From NCBI GenBank assembly GCA_958439725.1, contig CAUBWJ010000035.1:1-22200 (forward strand): a stretch of 22,200 bases of DNA. Reading direction: 5' to 3'. Positions within the stretch are counted from its first letter, which is position 1. The number at the start of each line of letters is the position of its first letter. Positions 1-6,893 of the stretch are shown here, one piece after another. The DNA comes from an uncultured Muribaculaceae bacterium. Lineage in GTDB: Bacteria; Bacteroidota; Bacteroidia; Bacteroidales; Muribaculaceae. A program made the position numbers and the translations under genes. Below the pieces are notes generated by a model, which saw only the letters and a program-made list of their open reading frames with translations, was not told the origin of the DNA and made no database searches.

Positions 1-619
1 GTTTTGTGGTTATCAAATCTTTGTTCTCTAAAATCGTCAGACCCTCGATCATGAAGCCGTTGGGGTTATCGTCGGAGCGTGAGGTGTTCACCAGCCGGCA
101 TTGCGTTATCAGCGACCTTTCGGTGACATTGCTCTGACGGATAATCATCTGCCGGGCGTAGGTTCTTACGTTGTAGGGATAGTCGTTGAAGTCAGCGACT
201 ATGCTGTCCACCTGCAAGACCTGAGTTATGTTTCCGGCGATGATGCGGTTATAGTAACCCTTCTCGACATAATCGGAGTAGTAGTTATAGGCACTCTTGT
301 CGGCCAGTGACATGGCACGGTTGATGTTGTGTTCAATCGCCGACTTGTCGGGCGAAAGAGTGAAGAACAGTTCGTGGAAGCGTCGGACGTGTTCCCGTGC
401 CTCCGCCGGGCGGTTCTGCTCCATGTCCTGAGACAAAGCGAGCATCAGGGACTTGCCGTTGTCCAGTACATAGATTTTTTCCCGCTGCTTTTCGGCAAAG
501 TTCAGCGACAGCACCACCGAGCTGATTGCGATGAAGGCACATAGCGATACCATGACGATGCCGAACAGCCTTATCTGCCGAAAAGAGGTTTCGATGTTTT
601 TTAATGACTTAAATTCCAT
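1..619 (-). CDS. traK: Conjugative transposon protein TraK (3' end outside window)
   Basis: The minus-strand reading frame from ATG at 617-619 is open to the left edge (about 206 residues), so only the last few codons are missing. The product starts MEFKSLKNIETSFRQIRLFG, has one membrane segment near residues 18-40, and carries the blocks KIYVLDNGKSLMLALSQDM, HVRRFHELFFTLSPDKSAIE, NRAMSLADKSAYNYY and YNVRTYARQMIIRQSNVTER, which I recognise from Bacteroides CTnDOT-type TraK. In that family TraK is a bitopic inner-membrane part of the mating apparatus (VirB8-like role). It follows traJ by 72 bp, as in the usual tra order. The family assignment is from memory of these motifs. Nothing looks broken in the visible part. 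Confidence 0.9.
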   Translation of the reverse strand, partial: MEFKSLKNIETSFRQIRLFGIVMVSLCAFIAISSVVLSLNFAEKQREKIYVLDNGKSLMLALSQDMEQNRPAEAREHVRRFHELFFTLSPDKSAIEHNINRAMSLADKSAYNYYSDYVEKGYYNRIIAGNITQVLQVDSIVADFNDYPYNVRTYARQMIIRQSNVTERSLITQCRLVNTSRSDDNPNGFMIEGLTILENKDLITTK

Positions 620-637
620 TTTAATCAGGTTTTAAGT

Positions 638-681
638 CATAGTTATGAGTGATGAAGTGAACCTCGTCACTCGTAACTATG
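638..681. repeat. 18-bp hairpin between traJ and traK
   Basis: Positions 638-655 pair with 664-681 (core CATAGTTATGAGTGA against TCACTCGTAACTATG) with two G-T wobbles and an 8-nt loop. It fills most of the 72-bp gap between the traJ stop and the traK start. No T-run follows on the minus strand, so it does not look like an intrinsic terminator. It could be an mRNA processing or stability element, or a small dispersed palindromic repeat. Confidence 0.7.
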
Positions 682-691
682 AGTTATTACT

Positions 692-1675
692 TTATTTAAG
701 GAGTTTTCCTGCTCGACCTGCGACATTCCCCGCGACACCTCCGGCGATGCTGCCGGCCCATGAGCCTCCGGTCATGGCGGTGTTGTTGATGGAGCGGTTG
801 TAGCTGCCCATGCCGCCTGCCTGAATAATCCACCCCGCAACGGTCGGGATTGTGAAGTAGCCGATAATGCCGATGATCATGAAAATGACATAGGCTGTGT
901 TACTTCCGTCGAGGTCAACATTCGGATTATTAGTCAGTTCTGAAATGTCGTTCTGTAGCATCAGTACCTGAATCTTGGCAAGGATTGTGGAGAATAAATC
1001 TGCCACTGGCAACCAGAGATAAGTCTGAATGTATCGGCAAATCCATTGGACGAGGGTATTCTGGAATCCGTCCCATACCGATATTGCAAAGGCTATCGGT
1101 CCGAGTATCGCCAACACGACGAGAAAGAATGTCCTTATCGTGTCTATCGTCAGCGATGCGGCTTGGAACAGCATTTCAAGCAACTCCCTGAAAAAGTTTT
1201 GGATAGCCTTCTTGACCTTATACATTCCCCGCTCGATATACATTCCGGCGGCGGTGCCTACCTCAGTCATTCCGAGTTCGTCAATCTGCCTGTCAAACTC
1301 GGCGTCATCGACAAGATAAGCGGTGGATGGGTCACGCATCATCTGTTCATATTCCAGACGGTCTTTCTCCTCCCGGTATTTCTTCATGTCGAGCGTCTGC
1401 CCTTCGAGCATCGACGCTGTGCCTTGCACAATGGGCGACATTACCGAGTTGATGGTGCCAAGCACCACCGTCGGGAAGAACATGATGCAGAACCCGATGG
1501 CAAAGGGACGCAGGAGCGGGAACACGTCCACCGGTTCGGCTCTTGACAACGCCTGCCAGATGCGATAGGCGACATAGAACAGGGCGCCGAGTCCGGCTAT
1601 GCCCTGTGCCACTCCTGCCATGTCGCTGCACAAAGGCATCATCTCGTCATAGAGCGACCGGAGTATGTCGGACAT
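692..1675 (-). CDS. traJ: Conjugative transposon protein TraJ (N-terminus possibly frameshifted)
   Basis: A 327-residue polytopic membrane protein. Blocks such as LRSLYDEMMPL, GIAGLGALFYVAYRIWQAL, LRPFAIGFCIMFFPTVVLG, DTIRTFFLVVLAILGPIAFA, YLWLPVADLFSTILAKIQVL and IIGYFTIPTVAGWIIQAGG mark it as TraJ of Bacteroides conjugative transposons, a VirB6-like inner-membrane component of the type IV secretion machine. Length is close to the family norm (about 330). The C-terminus is Gly/Ala-rich (GSWAGSIAGGVAGNVAGRAG). The start ATG at 1673-1675 gives MSDILRSL. A different frame just upstream (1697 to 1671) reads VFDTDLVNV, which resembles the usual start of the family, so a 2-nt deletion near 1670 is possible. 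traI, expected directly upstream, is absent. Confidence 0.9.
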   Translation of the reverse strand: MSDILRSLYDEMMPLCSDMAGVAQGIAGLGALFYVAYRIWQALSRAEPVDVFPLLRPFAIGFCIMFFPTVVLGTINSVMSPIVQGTASMLEGQTLDMKKYREEKDRLEYEQMMRDPSTAYLVDDAEFDRQIDELGMTEVGTAAGMYIERGMYKVKKAIQNFFRELLEMLFQAASLTIDTIRTFFLVVLAILGPIAFAISVWDGFQNTLVQWICRYIQTYLWLPVADLFSTILAKIQVLMLQNDISELTNNPNVDLDGSNTAYVIFMIIGIIGYFTIPTVAGWIIQAGGMGSYNRSINNTAMTGGSWAGSIAGGVAGNVAGRAGKLLK

Positions 1676-1990
1676 TAACCAAATCGGTATCGAACACCTC
1701 GTTATGAATGATGGAATTATCGTTGTTCTCGGTAATCAGAAAAATGGTAAAACAGGGATTTGGAAATACTCATACCGATGTCCTGTTTTTGACCGCCTTT
1801 TTCCGACTTATGTCCGAGTTAGCATCTCGTAACACACTGATACTATGTTTTATGCAGCACTAATCGTTATCCAACCGTTACCATTTTGGATTTAAAAAAA
1901 AGTGGTAACGAGATGGTAACGAATGGCTGTCCGTAGCGGTCTTTTTTCTGTCCGATGACGGTCCTGAGTCGCCATTTTTAGGTACTAAAA
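1676..1990. other. Gene-free junction between ICE genes and ssrA
   Basis: No convincing gene is present. traI would normally be upstream of traJ and an integrase would be expected near an ICE end; neither is here. Contents seen are a possible frameshifted traJ start (about 1697-1671), three TGGTAACG octamers (1876-1921), and only short open frames, such as 27 codons on the minus strand ending within the octamer cluster. It probably holds a recombination or deletion junction, but its exact position cannot be placed from this window. Confidence 0.55.
1876..1921. repeat. Three TGGTAACG boxes (one inverted)
   Basis: CGTTACCA lies at 1876-1883, and TGGTAACG at 1903-1910 and 1914-1921, with an A-rich stretch between the inverted pair. 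Clustered short direct and inverted boxes beside an ICE edge resemble arm-type or excisionase sites of tyrosine-recombinase elements, or operator half-sites. The repeat itself is seen directly; the role is inference. Confidence 0.6.
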
Positions 1991-2022
1991 AAACCGCAGA
2001 ATTGATTGAAATTCTGCGGTTT
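1987..2022 (-). terminator. Rho-independent terminator of ssrA
   Basis: A perfect 13-bp stem (1991-2003 with 2010-2022, core CCGCAGAATT/AATTCTGCGG) with a GATTGA-type 6-nt loop is followed on the minus strand by a run of seven T (complement of 1987-1993). It sits about 48 nt downstream of the tmRNA 3' end. Confidence 0.9.
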
Positions 2023-2069
2023 AGTCTTCTTTGGACTTCTGTTGGCCGGAATCTGTCCGACCCGTCAAG

Positions 2070-2468
2070 TGGAGCTGGAGGGACTCGAACCCTCGTCCAG
2101 TCGTGGAATCAATAAGCTTTCTACATGCTTAGTCGGTTGTTGGTTTTAGTCCGGCGGCAGGGAAACGACACCCAATCGCCGGCTTATCCTCTAAGATTTC
2201 GGACGCTTCGCGAGGCTTCCCGCGTCCTATTCCCGATTTACCTGCACCGCCTGGTCGATTAGTCTCGGAAAAACGACAATCGGGCGATGTCTTGTCGCTG
2301 CAACTGTTGCGGCGATTAAGCGTGATCTACTGTACTTCGATCAGGCAGCAAGAGCGTAGTTGTTTTCGCCATTTAGAAAAGTTGATGTCGGAGATTTAAG
2401 AGCACCATCCATCATGGCTCTGCATGCTTACTTACCCATTCTTCACGCTGTCAAAACCGGTCAACCCC
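2070..2468 (-). ncRNA. ssrA: Transfer-messenger RNA (tmRNA)
   Basis: On the minus strand the 5' end GGGGTTG (from 2468) pairs with CAGCTCC near the 3' end (2071-2077 complement) as the tRNA-like acceptor stem, with discriminator A at 2070. The T-arm reads GAGGG-TTCGAGT-CCCTC, and the 5' part holds the typical GACCGGTTTTGACAGCG block. The tag reading frame is at 2370-2344 (GGC GAA AAC AAC TAC GCT CTT GCT GCC, stop TGA at 2343-2341), encoding GENNYALAA. tmRNA with SmpB frees ribosomes stalled on broken mRNA and marks the product for proteolysis. The 3' CCA is not encoded (CTT follows the discriminator). tmRNA 3' ends are classical integration sites, which fits the ICE genes next door. Confidence 0.97.
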
Positions 2469-2552
2469 TTTTGTTAAGCTGACGGGCCGCGAGCCGAAGG
2501 CATGACGGTAAGCCGTCGGGACTCATGCCTCTGCATTTTATCCCATTTTCTA

Positions 2553-2560
2553 CAAAGTTA
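2553..2560 (-). promoter_or_regulatory. -7 box for ssrA
   Basis: TAACTTTG on the minus strand matches the Bacteroidetes -7 consensus TAnnTTTG. It lies about 85 nt upstream of the mature tmRNA 5' end, implying a 5' leader removed by RNase P. The leader contains a small GACGG-CTTA-CCGTC hairpin nested between GGCAT and ATGCC. No clear -33 TTTG is visible at the right distance. Confidence 0.5.
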
Positions 2561-2706
2561 CGCTTTTTCTTCGGAATTTGTTCGTAGGGCCTCGATAATT
2601 TAACCGTTTTAACATTTTCTTGTGCTAACTTTTATTTATCAGAGCTAACCAATTATAAATATACCTCTTTTTTGCAGTCGATATGGGATAAATCTCCGAT
2701 TTTTAT

Positions 2707-2714
2707 TAATTTTG
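2707..2714 (+). promoter_or_regulatory. -7 box for nhaC
   Basis: TAATTTTG matches TAnnTTTG and lies 85-105 bp upstream of the candidate nhaC start codons, leaving a leader of about 80-100 nt. A -33 TTTG at about 19 bp is not evident. The rest of 2469-2798 shows no gene. Confidence 0.4.
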
Positions 2715-2816
2715 CGATTCGGAAAGTGTAACGACCCGAGGGAAACGTCCCTTCTTTCCCTATTGATCGTTAAGAATACAATTAACCGAAATCGAAGAAT
2801 GTTTTTAAGCAATAGA

Positions 2817-4292
2817 ATGTCAGATGGACAACGTAACCGCACCCCGCGGCCTACCATGCCTTCTCTTTTCGTGTCATTGATTCCAATCATAGTCCTGCTT
2901 GCCGCTCTTGTGCTAATTATAGCCTTGAAGGGGGCCGCTCTTGTGCAGGATTACAGTTATTATATTCTGCTTGCGGCGAGTGCCGGAGGCATATTGCTGG
3001 GAATGGCTTTCACATCGCGCACACGCCGCTGTCTGCTTCCGGGCATAGCCAAGAGCGCGCGCCAGATATTGCCTGCCATACCTATCCTCTTGCTCATCGG
3101 CACGCTTTCGGCCACATGGATGTTCTCCGGCCTCGTGCCCACGCTCATCGACTATGGCCTGCGTCTGCTCAGTCCGTTGCTGTTTCTTGCCACAGCGTGC
3201 CTTATATGCGCCGTGGTGTCCGTGGTCACCGGCAGTTCCTGGACCACTATCGCCACCATAGGTGTGGCGCTCCTTGGCGTGGGCACCGTGATGGGTTATT
3301 CGCCCGGCTGGGTGGCAGGAGCCATAATCTCCGGAGCCTATTTCGGCGACAAGGTCTCGCCTCTGAGCGACACCACTATTCTTGCCTCAAGTTCCTGCGG
3401 GGTCAATCTCTTCACCCATATCCGTTTCCTCATGCTCACATCCATGCCGGCCATGGCGGTGGCTCTTGCCGTATACCTTGGCGTTGGCATGACTTCCGAA
3501 CTCACCGACGGCGCCCAGGCTCAGGCTATTTCCGAGGCTCTCCACCGCTCGTTTGTAATCACTCCGTGGGTTCTCCTCATCCCGCTGATTACCGTTATAA
3601 TGATAGCCACGCGTCGTGGAACGGTTGTGACGCTTGCTGTGGGCACTGTAGCCGGCCTGATAGGTATGTGGGTGTTGCAGCCCGGCATCACCTCCGCGCT
3701 TGGAGCTGGCTCCATGACCGACAATATTCTGCTTTCGCTGCGACTTCTCCTTACCGATACATCCGTCCCCATGGGCGATGCCACTCTCGATTCCCTCACA
3801 TCCACCGGCGGTGTGTCAGGCATGATGGGAACGGTGTATCTCGTGCTCAGCGCCATGTTGTTCGGAGGAGTGATGATGGGCACCGGAATGATGACGGTTA
3901 TCACCCACGCCATCACGTCGCGGCTCCGGCGCACAAGCCGTCTTGTCACCACCACCGTGGCAAGCGGGCTGTTTCTCAACTCCTGTACCGGCGACCAGTA
4001 TCTTTCCATTATCCTCGGAGGCAATGTGTTTAAGAAGGCTTACCGTCGGCGCAACGTAAAGCCGCAGGTGCTCAGCCGCACGCTTGAGGATTCGATTTCC
4101 GTCACATCCGTTCTCATTCCCTGGAACAGTTGCGGCGTCACGCAGTCCACTGTGCTTGGCGTGGCAACGCTTATCTACTTCCCGTTCTGTATTTTCAATA
4201 TAATGAGTCCCGTGATGAGCATCGCCATGGCCTGGATTGGCTGGAAACTCCATCACCCCGTAGAGGCCGTTCCGGCCGAGGCTGCAGCCTGA
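2817..4292 (+). CDS. nhaC: NhaC-family Na+/H+ antiporter
   Basis: A 491-residue inner-membrane protein with many hydrophobic helices (first one VSLIPIIVLLAALVLIIALKG). The family hallmarks are clear: GSSWTTIATIGVALLGVGTV, GAYFGDKVSPLSDTTILASS in the first half and NSCTGDQYLSIILGGNVF plus SVLIPWNSCGVTQSTVLGV in the second. These place it in the NhaC group of ion transporters, exchanging Na+ (or a similar cation/carboxylate substrate) for H+. The start is uncertain: ATG at 2817 or 2799, or TTG at 2712; the TTG overlaps a promoter-like box and the first conserved residues come after 2850, so I prefer 2817. It is the only plus-strand gene here and converges with the lgt operon, with no clear shared terminator in the 35-bp gap. 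The ion specificity cannot be read from sequence. Confidence 0.9.
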   Translation: MSDGQRNRTPRPTMPSLFVSLIPIIVLLAALVLIIALKGAALVQDYSYYILLAASAGGILLGMAFTSRTRRCLLPGIAKSARQILPAIPILLLIGTLSATWMFSGLVPTLIDYGLRLLSPLLFLATACLICAVVSVVTGSSWTTIATIGVALLGVGTVMGYSPGWVAGAIISGAYFGDKVSPLSDTTILASSSCGVNLFTHIRFLMLTSMPAMAVALAVYLGVGMTSELTDGAQAQAISEALHRSFVITPWVLLIPLITVIMIATRRGTVVTLAVGTVAGLIGMWVLQPGITSALGAGSMTDNILLSLRLLLTDTSVPMGDATLDSLTSTGGVSGMMGTVYLVLSAMLFGGVMMGTGMMTVITHAITSRLRRTSRLVTTTVASGLFLNSCTGDQYLSIILGGNVFKKAYRRRNVKPQVLSRTLEDSISVTSVLIPWNSCGVTQSTVLGVATLIYFPFCIFNIMSPVMSIAMAWIGWKLHHPVEAVPAEAAA

Positions 4293-4327
4293 CGTACACC
4301 CTCCCGCAACGTAATATACTTTATTGT

Positions 4328-4516
4328 TTATTTGCCGCGCAATTTCTCCCGGCGTTTCAGCACCAGATGGAGCGCCAGAATGCACGCGAGCGTAGCGCCG
4401 ATTATCCCGAAATAATACAGATAATTTCCGGCCAGCAGTTCGCCGCGGCCTATATACGCCATAACGCCGAGATAGGCCAGCAGGAGCAGCGGTATTATGG
4501 TGGATCGGCGCTTCAT
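4328..4516 (-). CDS. Small two-helix membrane protein, function unknown
   Basis: A 62-residue protein with two hydrophobic segments (about residues 7-23 and 31-54), a basic start (MKRRSTIIPLLLLAYLGVMA) and a basic tail (LKRREKLRGK). Its ATG overlaps the stop codon of the upstream exonuclease gene by ATGA (4513-4516), which supports a genuine translationally coupled gene that ends the lgt operon. I do not recognise a named family. Similar small proteins next to this exonuclease occur in Bacteroidales as far as I remember, but that is not verified. Confidence 0.7.
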   Translation of the reverse strand: MKRRSTIIPLLLLAYLGVMAYIGRGELLAGNYLYYFGIIGATLACILALHLVLKRREKLRGK

Positions 4517-5274
4517 TGCTTTACTTTTTTGGCAGTGGTTCCGCTGCTTCTTTTCCGGCGTGGCGTAGTCTTTTTCTCAGGTGCGGATGTTTTATTTTTC
4601 TCCGGCTCACAAGTCGGCGCTTCCGCTTTTTCTTCCTCAGGAACTTCTGGCTCGGGTATAACGATATATTCCGACTTGAACGGGTCAAAGCGGCCTTCTG
4701 TAAGCTCGTCGTAGAGCTTCAGGCATGCCCATGCGTCGATGGCGGCATAGAGCTGCTGCGCGGGGGAAAGTTCGGTCGCCTCCCAGTTGCTCAGGCGTTG
4801 AGCCTTCGATATGCGCCGGCCGAATACCACGGCGAAAATCTTCTGAAGACTGCTGTCGATTATGCCGTAGTCCCTCACAAAAGCCTGTAAGTCTATGAAT
4901 CCCTGCGGCTCAAACTCGCTTATCTTGTGGAGCACGAAGAAGTCGTCCTTAAGCGAGAGACCTATTTTCCTCACCTTATCGTTCTCCATGAATTTACGCA
5001 GTTCGTCGAAAAATCCCAGGCGGTTGAGCCTGATGAGATAGCAGCGCTCACGGGTGGAAATCTGGACCAGCGACACCGTATGGGTGCGTCCCTTGGTGAA
5101 CGTAGGCCGTGTCTCGGTGTCGAATCCCACAATCGCCTCCTTCTCCAGAGCTTCCAGCGCCGTCAGGGCATCCTCTATCGTATCCACCACGGTGATCTCT
5201 CCGTGGTAGTCCACAATAGGGAGTTGCGACAACGCTTCTTTGCTTATGGCTATATCGGGATATTGCGGGTCCAT
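4513..5274 (-). CDS. DEDDy-type 3'-5' exonuclease (Rnd/WRN-like domain)
   Basis: 253 residues. Exo motif I is VGFDTETRP (D52, E54), motif II is KIGLSLKDD (D110 or D111), and motif III is YAAIDAWACL (Y176, D180), the YxxxD arrangement of DEDDy nucleases such as RNase D and the WRN exonuclease domain. There is no HRDC domain, so it is a single-domain enzyme, unlike RNase D. The C-terminal 50 residues are low complexity, with many Glu, Lys, Pro and Arg (EEEKAEAP, KKTTPRRKRSS), perhaps a nucleic-acid contact tail. It follows bioD by 14 bp and overlaps the next small gene by 4 bp, so it belongs to the lgt operon. RNA or DNA substrate cannot be decided. Confidence 0.9.
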   Translation of the reverse strand: MDPQYPDIAISKEALSQLPIVDYHGEITVVDTIEDALTALEALEKEAIVGFDTETRPTFTKGRTHTVSLVQISTRERCYLIRLNRLGFFDELRKFMENDKVRKIGLSLKDDFFVLHKISEFEPQGFIDLQAFVRDYGIIDSSLQKIFAVVFGRRISKAQRLSNWEATELSPAQQLYAAIDAWACLKLYDELTEGRFDPFKSEYIVIPEPEVPEEEKAEAPTCEPEKNKTSAPEKKTTPRRKRSSGTTAKKVKQ

Positions 5275-5288
5275 GGCGATTCTGAATG

Positions 5289-5936
5289 TCAGAGTTTTAT
5301 TGTCGGGATATCGATTATTGCCGTGCCGGGGAAGTGACGGCTTACGTAGCGCTCCGTATAGGCGCGTGTGTCGTCGGCTATCGGCTTGCCGGCTGCGGCG
5401 TCGAAATAGTGGTTATACAGCACAGCCTCAAGCTTTATGCCCCGGCTCTTTATGGCCTCGAGCGAGAGCACGGTATGGTTTATCGAGCCGAGCCGTGAGT
5501 TTGTCACGAGCATCACGGGCAGCTTGCGGTCAGTCACGTAATCGATGGCGAAATAATCGTCGGTGATAGGCACCATCAGGCCTCCGGCGCCTTCTATCAG
5601 CACCCGGTCGTAGCGCTCGGTCAGAATGGCAGTTGACCGGTCTATCGCCGTCAGGTCTATTTCACGGCCGTCTATGCGGGCGGCAAGCTGTGCCGATGCC
5701 GGATAGCTCAGCACCACCGGCGCGGTGGTGTGGTCGGTGTCCTCGGGGAGAGGGCCCGTGCCTGTTATTTTACGGTGCAGCTCTATGTCCTCGCTGAATG
5801 CGTCGCATCCGGTTTGTATAAATTTCTGTGTTGCCACCGTCAGACCCTGCGATGCAAGTTCGCGCGCCAGCCAGCCGGTTGCGTAGCTCTTCCCGGCGTC
5901 CGTGTCTATTCCTGTTATGAATGTTACCTGGCTCAT
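5289..5936 (-). CDS. bioD: Dethiobiotin synthetase
   Basis: 215 residues, the usual BioD length. It converts 7,8-diaminopelargonate, CO2 and ATP to dethiobiotin, the penultimate step of biotin synthesis, in the cytoplasm. The P-loop GIDTDAGKS (residues 9-17) matches the BioD form GTDTxVGKT. QKFIQTGCD matches the substrate-binding KPxxTG region with Gln for Pro, and RVLIEGAGGLMVPI is the diagnostic EGAGG block. Its ATG overlaps the lgt stop as ATGA (5933-5936). No other biotin gene is in the window, so it is separated from bioA, bioB and bioF, if the genome has them. Confidence 0.93.
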   Translation of the reverse strand: MSQVTFITGIDTDAGKSYATGWLARELASQGLTVATQKFIQTGCDAFSEDIELHRKITGTGPLPEDTDHTTAPVVLSYPASAQLAARIDGREIDLTAIDRSTAILTERYDRVLIEGAGGLMVPITDDYFAIDYVTDRKLPVMLVTNSRLGSINHTVLSLEAIKSRGIKLEAVLYNHYFDAAAGKPIADDTRAYTERYVSRHFPGTAIIDIPTIKL

Positions 5937-6793
5937 TTCTTCTTTTTAGCCGGAGCCTCGTCGGCGAAATGGTTGGGGAACGTTAGTTCCACCGGTTTAT
6001 GCGTCATGGCGTAAATCACCAGACCTATGCCGAGAAGAATGAACGGAATGCTCAGCAGCTGGCCCATGTTCAGGGTCATGTTTTCCTCGAAAGCCACCTG
6101 GTTGTTCTTGACGAATTCTATGAGGAAGCGCGGCAGGAAAATGCCTATGAAGAACACACCGAATATCAGTCCGGGGCGCCGCTCGGCATTCTTTTTCCAG
6201 TACATCCACATCAGCAGTCCGAAGAGCGCGAGATAGCAGAGCGACTCGTATATCTGGGTCGGATGGCATGCCTGGCCGGCGTAGAGAGTCTGCCACTCCT
6301 GTGAGCGCACGAACATCATGCCCCAGGGAAGGTCGGTAGGATGGCCGAATATCTCCGAGTTCATCAGGTTACCGAATCGTATCATGGCGCCTACAAGCGC
6401 TATCGGTATCACAAGACGGTCAAACGCCCACAGCGGGTTGCGCTTCGTCGTGAACCATGAGAAGCAGAACACGCCTATCATCACGCCTATCGTGCCGCCG
6501 TGGCTGGCGAGTCCGCCGTGCCATATCTGGAGTATCTCCATGGGATTCTTGGAATAGTAGTCCCATTCATAGAAGAATACGTGGCCCAGACGGGCGCCTA
6601 TTATGGTGCCTGCCATGGTCCACAGCAGGAGTATGCCCAGCCATTTCTCGGGGGCACCTTCATGGCGGTAGATCCGCGCTTCTATTTCGTATCCTATCAG
6701 GAAGCCGAGGGCGAACATCAGCCCGTACCACCTCACCTGAATGAAGGAGTCGATGAGGAATGGATTGGCGTTCCAGACTATATGGTCAAGCAT
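5933..6793 (-). CDS. lgt: Prolipoprotein diacylglyceryl transferase
   Basis: 286 residues, polytopic inner-membrane enzyme that moves diacylglycerol from phosphatidylglycerol to the lipobox cysteine of prolipoproteins, the first step of lipoprotein maturation. Visible motifs are VRWYGLMFALGF (20-31), GARLGHVFFYE (66-76), WHGGLASHGG (91-100) and the Lgt signature core RFGNLMNSEIFG (139-150), followed by HPTQIYES. The tail is basic (PAKKKK). The start is ATG at 6791-6793 with no strong Shine-Dalgarno, which is normal in Bacteroidetes. It leads the operon lgt-bioD-exonuclease-small membrane protein. No convincing promoter box was found in the 30 bp before the upstream terminator. Confidence 0.96.
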   Translation of the reverse strand: MLDHIVWNANPFLIDSFIQVRWYGLMFALGFLIGYEIEARIYRHEGAPEKWLGILLLWTMAGTIIGARLGHVFFYEWDYYSKNPMEILQIWHGGLASHGGTIGVMIGVFCFSWFTTKRNPLWAFDRLVIPIALVGAMIRFGNLMNSEIFGHPTDLPWGMMFVRSQEWQTLYAGQACHPTQIYESLCYLALFGLLMWMYWKKNAERRPGLIFGVFFIGIFLPRFLIEFVKNNQVAFEENMTLNMGQLLSIPFILLGIGLVIYAMTHKPVELTFPNHFADEAPAKKKK

Positions 6794-6820
6794 AATTCAA
6801 ACAGTTTTCGGGGTACAGAT

Positions 6821-6857
6821 AAAAAATTTGCGCCCGGTATTTTCCGGGCGCAAATTT
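6821..6857 (-). terminator. Strong terminator of the pyrB-sulfatase operon
   Basis: A perfect 14-bp stem (6824-6837 with 6844-6857, GC-rich core GCGCCCGG/CCGGGCGC) with a 6-nt loop is followed on the minus strand by T's (complement of A-run 6821-6826). It lies 36 bp after the sulfatase stop and just before lgt, separating the two operons. Confidence 0.9.
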
Positions 6858-6893
6858 AGCTATTTTTTATGGCAATTCTATATGAATAGGCGC

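Noticed and set aside
1704..1832. 42-codon plus-strand frame reading VVLGNQKNGKTG, like a ParA P-loop
   Set aside because: The Walker A is one or two residues short of KGGxGKT, nothing ParA-like follows, and it overlaps the traJ start on the other strand; probably chance.
3116..4033. 305-codon plus-strand open frame in a second frame
   Set aside because: Shifted-frame shadow inside nhaC, with His/Arg-rich composition and no hydrophobic helices.
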